Positions 29,105-35,371 of a stretch of 64,000 nucleotides of DNA are shown here, one piece after another (the stretch's first letter is position 1; every line of letters starts with the position of its first letter). The notes beneath the pieces were generated by a model. That model did no database searches. It saw only the letters and a program-made list of their open reading frames with translations, and was not told the DNA's origin. A program made the position numbers and the translations under genes. Source of the DNA: Poindextera sp965277425 (lineage in GTDB: Bacteria; Pseudomonadota; Alphaproteobacteria; Caulobacterales; Caulobacteraceae); NCBI GenBank assembly GCA_965277425.1, contig CBDICR010000007.1, positions 1,240,001 through 1,304,000 on the forward strand, in the 5' to 3' direction.

Positions 29105-29572
29105 ATGAAGAATATAGTTCACGAGCCGTCCTTGCGTGAGCCCGTCGAGGCTGAGCACTGTATCGCTTGCGCCGCACCATTCAAAGACGGCGACAAATAC
29201 GTTCCCGACCTGAGCGGCGGCAACATTCATTTCGATTGTTGCGGCAACAGTTTTTGCAATCTCGAAACCGGCGATCCGCTGGACGAGGTACCGCCCCCGC
29301 TGGTCTGGCGCATCACATGGCCAGCGGTCGCGCTTGCGCTGGATGGTAAGTGCTGCGGGCGAAAGCCCATAGCCTACAGGCGCGATGGCGGCCCTCACCG
29401 TTTCTGCCCGCGCTGCGACCGCGCCTATGGCCTCGACCATCCTGGCCAGATTCAGAATTGGGCGTGGAAGCGCTTCGGCGACGGGTTCGTCAAGACCTAT
29501 CCAGGCTGTCGCAAGGACGGCTCGTCACATAAAGACACCCCGCCCACCCCCACCGAGGGAGAGGGGCGATGA
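29105..29572 (+). CDS. Phage protein bracketed by the 17-bp inverted repeat
   Basis: 155 aa. N-terminus HEPSLREPVEAEHCIACAAP and C-terminus GCRKDGSSHKDTPPTPTEGE are encoded by opposite copies of the repeat (29121-29136, 29510-29526). Body with Cys pairs (CIACAAPFKDGDKYV; RFCPRCDRAYGLDHPG) that may bind zinc. EGEGR plus TGA forms the ribosome site for the next gene. No family recognised. Confidence 0.6.
   Translation: MKNIVHEPSLREPVEAEHCIACAAPFKDGDKYVPDLSGGNIHFDCCGNSFCNLETGDPLDEVPPPLVWRITWPAVALALDGKCCGRKPIAYRRDGGPHRFCPRCDRAYGLDHPGQIQNWAWKRFGDGFVKTYPGCRKDGSSHKDTPPTPTEGEGR
29121..29526. repeat. 17-bp inverted repeats bracketing the 29105 gene body
   Basis: ACGAGCCGTCCTTGCG (29121-29136) and the inverted copy (29510-29526) enclose nearly the whole gene. 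This is the second module in 1.5 kb with the same bracket, which makes chance unlikely and suggests cassette-like exchange. Confidence 0.7.
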
Positions 29573-29757
29573 ACAGCGACTACGATCTTGCCGTTCGAAG
29601 CGCCCGCATCCTCGGCCGATCCAGCGCGGCCCGCCAGGCGATAGACGAGTACGTTGATCGTCGCATCAAGGGCGACGACGTCGCCATCTGGCTAATCGGG
29701 AACACGTGGGTCGTCGGGCCGGATCCCTATTCGCCAGCGGAACCGAAAAACCCATGA
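29569..29757 (+). CDS. Small phage protein
   Basis: 62 aa, MNSDYDLAVRSARILGRSSA, ARQAIDEYVDRRIKGDDVAI, then WLIGNTWVVGPDPY. ATGA overlaps on both sides. Compact alpha/beta sequence without known family. Confidence 0.55.
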   Translation: MNSDYDLAVRSARILGRSSAARQAIDEYVDRRIKGDDVAIWLIGNTWVVGPDPYSPAEPKNP

Positions 29758-29954
29758 CCCCCCTCCCCGCACACCTGAGAGCGGCGCTGGAGGCGACCCA
29801 CGACACCCAATGGGGCCATCAGCGCGGCTGGACATCGGCGCTTGAAAACTTGGGCCTCATCGAAACAAAGGTGGCCGGCCCATCTGGCCGCGAGGTCATC
29901 GTCTGCCGCCGCACTCCTGCGGGTCGAGCCGCACTGGGAGGGAAGGATGAATAG
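29754..29954 (+). CDS. Small winged-helix-like phage protein
   Basis: 66 aa from ATG 29754. LPAHLRAALEATHDTQWGHQ, RGWTSALENLGLIETKVAGP, then SGREVIVCRRTPAGRAALGG. The pattern (helices, then an LGLIE turn and a basic hairpin ending in T-x-x-G) recalls small winged-helix proteins. Tentative. Confidence 0.55.
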   Translation: MTPLPAHLRAALEATHDTQWGHQRGWTSALENLGLIETKVAGPSGREVIVCRRTPAGRAALGGKDE

Positions 29955-30267
29955 GAATCGCGCGCCGTCCTTGCGTCAACCTGTAGAGCCAGCATCCGGT
30001 CGAACCATCCTTCAGGTGGCAATCAGGACCGCCGACGGCGTGATCCACACGATGCCTCGGCCGGCGCGTCATGGCGAGATCATCAACCGCATATGGCAGC
30101 GCTACAACGACCCCAAGGTCGGCGAGCAAGGCTTCCTGCTCAGCGACGGGTCGTTTGCCGATCGGACCGAGGCCATCGTCATCGCTCGAGCCCAGGGTCA
30201 GATCATCCCGACGCCGCATCGACCGGCCGGCGCATCCGAGTTCCTGTTTTCGGAGGACTGCTGGTAG
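29947..30267 (+). CDS. Phage protein opening with the APSLRQP repeat
   Basis: 106 aa from ATG 29947. The N-terminus NRNRAPSLRQPVEPASGRTI includes the 17-bp repeat (29960-29975). Core: LQVAIRTADGVIHTMPRPAR, HGEIINRIWQRYNDPKVGEQ, GFLLSDGSFADRTEAIVIAR, a plausible alpha/beta fold common in phage hypothetical proteins (unknown function). Overlaps the previous gene by 8 bp. Confidence 0.6.
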   Translation: MNRNRAPSLRQPVEPASGRTILQVAIRTADGVIHTMPRPARHGEIINRIWQRYNDPKVGEQGFLLSDGSFADRTEAIVIARAQGQIIPTPHRPAGASEFLFSEDCW

Positions 30268-30269
30268 CC

Positions 30270-30485
30270 ATGGCCAAGGTCGCCGAACTCTCAATGGGTG
30301 AACGGTTCGCCTACCAGATCGACGAGGCCGCCCGCGCGCTCGCTGTGTCGCGCAGCACCGTCTATGAGCTGATTGGCAAGGGCGAACTTGAACTAGGAAA
30401 GCTGGCCGGCCGCAGCGTCATTCCAACCGCCAGCCTGAAGGCCTACTTCGATCGCAACTACCGGGCAGCGCCTCGCGCCAGGTAG
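30270..30485 (+). CDS. Excisionase-like MerR/AlpA-type HTH protein
   Basis: 71 aa from ATG 30270. YQIDEAARALAVSRSTVYEL, IGKGELELGKLAGRSVIPTA, SLKAYFDRNY is the excisionase/helix-turn-helix 17 pattern. It is the last gene of the rightward operon and overlaps the 3' end of the integrase gene by 28 bp in convergent orientation, the expected place for a recombination directionality factor. Confidence 0.8.
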   Translation: MAKVAELSMGERFAYQIDEAARALAVSRSTVYELIGKGELELGKLAGRSVIPTASLKAYFDRNYRAAPRAR

Positions 30486-31663
30486 TTCGCCCAGGCCTCC
30501 ATCATCTTGCGTCGCTTCGCCAGCGCATCGCCCCGTGAATAGGCCCGCTCTGCATCGTCCTTGACCTGGTGGGCCAGAGCAGCTTCCGCCAGCTCACGCG
30601 GGAAATTGGTGTTCTCCCCCACCCAGTCCCGAAACGTCGATCGGAAGCCGTGGACAGTGTAGCGGCCTTCGCCCATGCGATCGAGAACCGCGTCCATGGT
30701 CTCGCTCGACATCGGACGGCCCTTTCGCTGGCCGGGAAATACGAGGCCGACCCGCTTCCCATTGATCGGCCGCACAGCCTCCAGCTCGGCTAGTGCCGCG
30801 TTGCTGAGCGGCACGCGGTGATCAGGCGGCCGCTCACCCTTCATCCGTCCTTCCCGGCCGCCGGGGACCGTCCATACTGCCTTGTCGTCGATCTCATGCC
30901 ATAGGGCGCCGAGCGTCTCGTTCTCGCGGGCGACGTTCAGAATCGTGAACCGAAGCGCCGCCGCGCCCAACCCGTCGGCCTCCAACAGTCGTTTCCAGAA
31001 GTCCGGCATATCCGCCCACGGCATCGCCGGCCGGTGGCCGTGAGTCAGCTTTGGCGACTTGGCCATTAACAGCTCGAGGTGGCCTTTCCATCTCGCCGGA
31101 TTTTCCCATGGCGGCCGAATCAGGTTCGCCGCTTTGGCCGCATCAAGGACACGCTCGATCCTCGCTCGAGCGCGCCTGGCGCTTTCGGGTATCTTCAGCC
31201 AGATCGGGTTGAGTGCGGCGATCACGTCTTCAGTCGTCACTTCGTCGACAGCGAGCGGCCTGAGCTGAGGAACGTAGAGGCTGAAGGTCCGGGCCCAAGC
31301 CGCTTCAAGCTTTCCGGGCGTCTTCGCGCCAGCCGCAACCGTAGCCACCACCTGGTCGGCGATCTCGCCGAACGTAGACGCCGTTGAGCGTCTGGCGCGT
31401 CGTCGTTCCTCGATCGGGTTGCGCTCGGCCTTGACCTCCGCGCGAGCCAGCACCCGCGCCTCCCGTGCCTGCGCTAGACTCACATCAAGAGCGGAGCCGA
31501 GGCCCATCTCCTTGCGAGCGCTGCGCCACTGGAAAACGTAGACCCACCGTTTCGCGCCGCCGGAATCGATGCGAAGATAAAGCCCTTGGCCATCGGCGTA
31601 CCAGCCCGGCGCCTTGGCCGCGCTCACTGTCCGCGTCGTTAGCCGGTTGATCGGCCGGGCCAT
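30458..31663 (-). CDS. Tyrosine integrase (P4-type, DUF4102 arm-binding domain)
   Basis: 401 aa. N-terminal DUF4102 (AKAPGWYADGQGLYLRIDSG; WRSARKEMGLGSALDVSLAQ). Catalytic residues visible: Arg246 in NVARENETLG, H338/R341 in TVHGFRSTFRDW, His365 in LAHQV and Tyr375 in AERAYSRGD, so the enzyme looks intact. It would integrate and, with the convergent excisionase-like gene, excise the prophage. The 99 bp upstream (31664-31762) contain GTGGACGCCTATGGACAC-like repeats that may be part of attachment DNA; no tRNA is present. Confidence 0.9.
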   Translation of the reverse strand: MARPINRLTTRTVSAAKAPGWYADGQGLYLRIDSGGAKRWVYVFQWRSARKEMGLGSALDVSLAQAREARVLARAEVKAERNPIEERRRARRSTASTFGEIADQVVATVAAGAKTPGKLEAAWARTFSLYVPQLRPLAVDEVTTEDVIAALNPIWLKIPESARRARARIERVLDAAKAANLIRPPWENPARWKGHLELLMAKSPKLTHGHRPAMPWADMPDFWKRLLEADGLGAAALRFTILNVARENETLGALWHEIDDKAVWTVPGGREGRMKGERPPDHRVPLSNAALAELEAVRPINGKRVGLVFPGQRKGRPMSSETMDAVLDRMGEGRYTVHGFRSTFRDWVGENTNFPRELAEAALAHQVKDDAERAYSRGDALAKRRKMMEAWANYLARGAAR

Positions 31664-31762
31664 CCTAAATCGCGTCCTAAAAGCCGACGTCGGATTGCGG
31701 TGGTTGCCCGTGGACGCCTATGGACACTGAGGCGGGATAGTCCGAGGGATTTCAAGCTGGAA

Positions 31763-33442
31763 TCAATCAACCATCCACAGTGATGGACGGTCGTTGTCGT
31801 TCTGCCCGGGGAGCCAGCCTGGAACGAAACTGCGAACTCCGTTCGCCGCCGATTTTACGATCGGATCCGCCGCCGCGAGTGCGTGGAGCAGACGAGGTTT
31901 CGATCCCAGGATTCTAACTTCGTTCTTTCCAACCTCGATACGCTGGGCGATGGCCTGCACGTGGTGTCGGCGATAGCCTCCAGCTTCGGTCCTGAGCTGC
32001 CTGCGCGCGGCACCCGCAAATCGCCGGATAATGTCAGGCGTGATTTCGATCGGTCGGTCGCTGCCCTTCCCTTCCGCCCTCTCGACGTCGGCTCGCGCGG
32101 CGTCACGAATCATTTTGAGCTCTGCCAGGCGGCCTTTCAGATTCTCATCCTGTAGGTCGGCAACGCCATTTTCGATCGCTGTGTAGAGGCGGGTGAGCTT
32201 CGCATCTGCGTCGGCCGCCTGTCTTTTCAACGTCGTGACGCGCTCGCGTTGTCGGTCCCCATCGGCTTTGCGTCGATCCAGAACTCCAGCGAGAAGGTCG
32301 GCGAGCCGATCAGGATTGAGAAGCCGCTCCTCCAGGTGAGCGACGACGATGTCGTCCAGCTGAGCCATCGGCACTGTACGCCCTTTACAAGCGCCGTGGC
32401 GGCCCTGGCGCGCTTTTGTGCAGCATGTGTAATAGCGATAGTGGTCGGCCTTCCCGGACGTTCGCAGGGTCATCGCGCCCCCGCATTCGTCGCAAAAGCA
32501 AATGCCGCCCAGAAGCGTTGGCCCATCGACGAACCGAGGGGCTTTCAACTGGGGGCTCCTGGATTTCAGGAACGCCTGGACTTCGTCAAACTCGTCCTTC
32601 CCGATGATGGCCGGAACAGGCACGACCACAACCTCGTCCTCAGGCTTTGCTTCCTTCTTTCGCCAGCTATAGACGTTGAAATGGTGAAGCCCGATGTAGG
32701 TCTGCCGGGTGAGAATCTCATGCACCATTCCCAGTCCCCAGCGCCCGCCAGTTGCGGTACGGATGCCGTGGCCGTTGAGATAGCCAGCGATGTTCCTGAC
32801 CCCCAGGGGACCGCGGTCGCCGTCGCCGACGCGAGCCAGCGCGTACATGAGACGAACATGCTCGGCCTGTAGCGGATCAATCTCGATTTTCTTCTTAGTC
32901 CTGGCGCCGCGCTGTTCAGCAGCGACAATGCGATATCCAAATGGCGGCCGCGAACCATTCCAGTAGCCTTGACGCGCGTTTTCTCGCATCGCTCGAAGGG
33001 TGTGTTTGGCATTCTCCTTAGACTGGTATTCGTCGAAGAGCGCCATGATTTGGCGCATCATCACGCTCATCGGATCGTCGCCGAGATCTTGAGTGATCGA
33101 GACGAGACGAACACCGTTCTTCGCCAGACGGCGCAGATAGAATTCGAGCTGGAACTGATCGCGGAAGAAGCGAGAGAAGCTGTGGACCACGATCACGTTG
33201 AACGCTGGTGGCTTTTCCATCGCCGCGTCGATCATCGCTTGGAACGCGGGCCGACGATCGTCTGTCGCCGTGTTGCCTGGTTCGACGAACTCTGCAGCAA
33301 CCTGCCAGGCTTTGCCCTGGCAATAACTTTCGAGCTGCCTGCGCTGATCCGGAATTGAGAGATCGTGCTCGGCCTGACGCGGCGTCGAGACCCGCAAATA
33401 GAGGCCGGCCTTGGTCGAGAAGACTTCGTCGGATCCTGTCAT
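31763..33442 (-). CDS. Large serine recombinase
   Basis: 559 aa. Resolvase domain with catalytic Ser19 in LYLRVSTPRQ and FSRFFRDQ, recombinase domain (GVRNIAGYLNGHGIRTATGG), zinc ribbon (CFCDECGGAMTLRTSGKADH ... CC) and a C-terminal coiled coil (VTTLKRQAADADAKLTRLYT). Such enzymes integrate phages or integrative elements into short sites without a tRNA. It stands next to the tyrosine integrase but outside the phage operons, so it probably belongs to a separate or remnant element. Confidence 0.9.
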   Translation of the reverse strand: MTGSDEVFSTKAGLYLRVSTPRQAEHDLSIPDQRRQLESYCQGKAWQVAAEFVEPGNTATDDRRPAFQAMIDAAMEKPPAFNVIVVHSFSRFFRDQFQLEFYLRRLAKNGVRLVSITQDLGDDPMSVMMRQIMALFDEYQSKENAKHTLRAMRENARQGYWNGSRPPFGYRIVAAEQRGARTKKKIEIDPLQAEHVRLMYALARVGDGDRGPLGVRNIAGYLNGHGIRTATGGRWGLGMVHEILTRQTYIGLHHFNVYSWRKKEAKPEDEVVVVPVPAIIGKDEFDEVQAFLKSRSPQLKAPRFVDGPTLLGGICFCDECGGAMTLRTSGKADHYRYYTCCTKARQGRHGACKGRTVPMAQLDDIVVAHLEERLLNPDRLADLLAGVLDRRKADGDRQRERVTTLKRQAADADAKLTRLYTAIENGVADLQDENLKGRLAELKMIRDAARADVERAEGKGSDRPIEITPDIIRRFAGAARRQLRTEAGGYRRHHVQAIAQRIEVGKNEVRILGSKPRLLHALAAADPIVKSAANGVRSFVPGWLPGQNDNDRPSLWMVD

Positions 33443-33460
33443 TTGGCTCCTCCTGCAATT

Positions 33461-33694
33461 TTAGCAGCGAGGGCCCAACAGCTCATCCAAGAGATCTGAA
33501 AAGTGCGCCTCGATGATGTCGAGTTCTGCATCTGTGATGGGGACACGCTCGGGAAGATCGTCCCTAACCGTCGGCCGCCACTTCGAACCCTGTGTAGACG
33601 CCACCGATCGGGTTCGCACCGTTGGTCGGATATAGTCGTAAAGCTCAACGAGCTCGGTGCTGCCTTCGCGCCTCGATGTAATGATCCGCGCCAT
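33461..33694 (-). CDS. Small companion protein of the serine recombinase
   Basis: 77 aa, ARIITSRREGSTELVELYDY then RVPITDAELDIIEAHFSDLL. It ends 18 bp before the recombinase start on the same strand and is probably co-transcribed. Small acidic partners of this type are often seen before such recombinases in alphaproteobacteria; function unknown. Confidence 0.65.
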   Translation of the reverse strand: MARIITSRREGSTELVELYDYIRPTVRTRSVASTQGSKWRPTVRDDLPERVPITDAELDIIEAHFSDLLDELLGPRC

Positions 33695-33881
33695 GACCGC
33701 ATGGTCGTGCGCGATCGAAAAATCGCAAGCAATTTCCTCATGATAAGTGAATCGTTTGAGACGGGCGATGGCGCGTCTGGGCGTGCCTGCGGCGGCGGGC
33801 TACGGCGAGAGCGGACCGACGCGTAGTGCAAATGCCTGTCCACGGCGACCGTGTCGCAGGCGAGAATTTTCGCTTCGCCCC

Positions 33882-34412
33882 TCACGGGCACCCCACCGTG
33901 AAATCAGCAGGGGTGAGCGCCACTCGCTGATCAGGACCAACCCGACCTGCATCCATCGCTGCGGCAGCAGCTCTCAGGATCGCCGGACGGTTCCGATCAA
34001 ACAAGGCGACAGGATCAATGTTCGTGTCGGTGCGATCTTGACTGGCAAGCATATCGAGCACGTCTCGGGGCGCATAAATCTCGGCCTCCCGACCTCGCCA
34101 TTCCACATCGACAACTAGAGCGCCCCGTTTGGACGGCTTCATCGGTCGGCGCAGCACGTTCGGAAGGGTCGCGCGCAATTGGACGCCTGGTCCCAAATCG
34201 CTATGCCCGGAGAGAAATACCACTCCGGCGGCCTGAAGCGCTTCACGCAACGTTCTCAGCGCAGCGGTTTCTCCACCGCGCCGTTCCTTCTCAAAATCCC
34301 GGACAGTGCTGAGGCCAACTCCAGCCTCGCTCGCTAGCTGCTCCTGCGACCAATCGAGGAGCGCGCGAGCCGCGCGCAATTGAGCAGCAGTGACCAACGG
34401 AAACTCGCGCAT
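33882..34412 (-). CDS. XRE-family regulator with C-terminal DUF1488-like domain
   Basis: 176 aa from ATG 34412. HTH at residues about 9-60 (TAAQLRAARALLDWSQEQLA, SEAGVGLSTVRDFEKERRGG). The C-terminal part (ALVVDVEWRGREAEIYAPRD; DPVALFDRNRPAILRAAAAA) resembles DUF1488-like modules. A near-perfect promoter with a 19-bp palindrome lies directly upstream, so it is very likely autoregulated and may control the neighbouring recombinase. Confidence 0.75.
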   Translation of the reverse strand: MREFPLVTAAQLRAARALLDWSQEQLASEAGVGLSTVRDFEKERRGGETAALRTLREALQAAGVVFLSGHSDLGPGVQLRATLPNVLRRPMKPSKRGALVVDVEWRGREAEIYAPRDVLDMLASQDRTDTNIDPVALFDRNRPAILRAAAAAMDAGRVGPDQRVALTPADFTVGCP

Positions 34413-34418
34413 CAACCA

Positions 34419-34447
34419 ATAATAGACGATTATCGTCTATCATTCAA
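34419..34447 (-). promoter_or_regulatory. Promoter with 19-bp palindrome in the spacer (XRE gene)
   Basis: On the minus strand: TTGAAT (34447-34442), 17-bp spacer, TATTAT (34424-34419), with the ATG only six bases beyond the -10 at 34412. ATAGACGAT-T-ATCGTCTAT (34422-34440) is a perfect palindrome that fills the spacer and enters the -10. This predicts a leaderless, self-repressed gene. Confidence 0.7.
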
Positions 34448-35279
34448 CGACGGTTATAGTTCATTTTCGAGTGCTCAAGAAGGCGAAAAGTCTAGCCCAC
34501 CCCACCACCAATCGATGTAGGTGCGCCGGCGACGCTCGGCGATTGCCTGCGCAAGTTATGATAGGTGCGGGGACCCGCACTGATCTCAAATTGCGTCTCC
34601 TGTCTGATCGTTTCCAGGCGTTTTCGGAGCTCACGCTGGCGTCCAGCATCGGGCTGTTTCGCGCCGCAGCGTAGGTCGAAGCGTCATCGAATTCAGCGTT
34701 ACCGAGCGACCATTTTGTGCGCTTCCGCGCGAGTGGCCCAGGATCATCTCCGCCCGTGGCGTAAGGGCGAGTTCCACGCGACGCCGATCATGAACGGGGG
34801 CCGCCTTGGTCATTAGCCTCGCTCAACCATGGTCGCCGCGATGGACGGCGTGGGTGCGCGCAACATTCGATCCCGAAGCCTGGCCCGCGGACAGGCAGGT
34901 AGCGCTGCTGCGGAGCCTCCTGCGGCCGAGGCTGAGCCTGTGAGCGAACGAGCGCCGCGGTGTCGGCGGAAACAAATCTTAGCCAGCGCCTGGAATGCTG
35001 ATCGGCGCGGTAGCCCAGTGCACGACCAAGCGCATCGGGATCGAAGATGCGCCTCTAGCGACTTCAACAATACGGGTGAGGCGCGTCGAGCGGATGCCCA
35101 CCAAGTCATCGCCCCCTTGGCGACTTGTCCCCAGGCCTGAGGCCTCGGCTAGCGAGCGAAAGAACGGCGGACGCCTCGCCGGCCATCTGCGCATTTCGCG
35201 CAACTCGGCGGCGGGCGCCAGCACTCACGGGTGTGGCAAAGCCGGCAAGACCAACAGCCGTCCCTCACTATCGATCACT
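34448..35279. other. Intergenic stretch without a supported gene
   Basis: 830 bp with several short overlapping frames on both strands, none with a good ribosome site, family match or consistent composition. It may be debris of a decayed gene at the border between the recombination module and the catabolic genes; one minus-strand frame (34979-35224) is the least unlike a protein. I see no RNA gene or clear repeat. Confidence 0.4.
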
Positions 35280-35310
35280 GTTTGACGATTGTCAAACTTC
35301 TGAGTATGAC
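35280..35310 (+). promoter_or_regulatory. TetR-type operator and promoter of the P450-MFS gene
   Basis: GTTTGAC-GATT-GTCAAAC (35280-35297) is a perfect inverted repeat. TTGACG (35282-35287), 17 bp, TATGAC (35305-35310) forms a promoter whose -35 lies inside the left half-site. It is the best member of a five-site family (others at 41718, 41908, 50891, 50975). Confidence 0.75.
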
Positions 35311-35371
35311 ATGAGAAACTTCGGCCGGCCGCACCTTCTGGAATCAGTGTCTAAACAAGGGAAATGTGACG

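Larger units (their letters stand above)
1..31663. mobile_element. Prophage (right part; left end outside window)
   Basis: A continuous run of tailed-phage functions: head and packaging genes on the left, a divergent repressor/Cro switch near 19.3 kb, recombination and accessory genes, and an excisionase-like gene converging on a tyrosine integrase at the right end. Most genes overlap by 4 bp (ATGA/GTGA) as in phage operons. Tail and lysis genes are not in the window and would lie beyond position 1. No att duplication can be identified because the left end is missing. Basis: gene content seen here; the exact right border (31.66-31.76 kb) is inferred. Confidence 0.9.

Noticed and set aside
31664..31762. 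tRNA fragment or att core next to the integrase
   Set aside because: No tRNA-like fold or T-loop sequence is visible, and the left prophage end needed to prove an att repeat is outside the window.
34813..35224. Candidate genes in the empty stretch before the P450 gene
   Set aside because: Overlapping frames on both strands, no ribosome sites, no recognisable family, basic Arg/Ala-rich composition.
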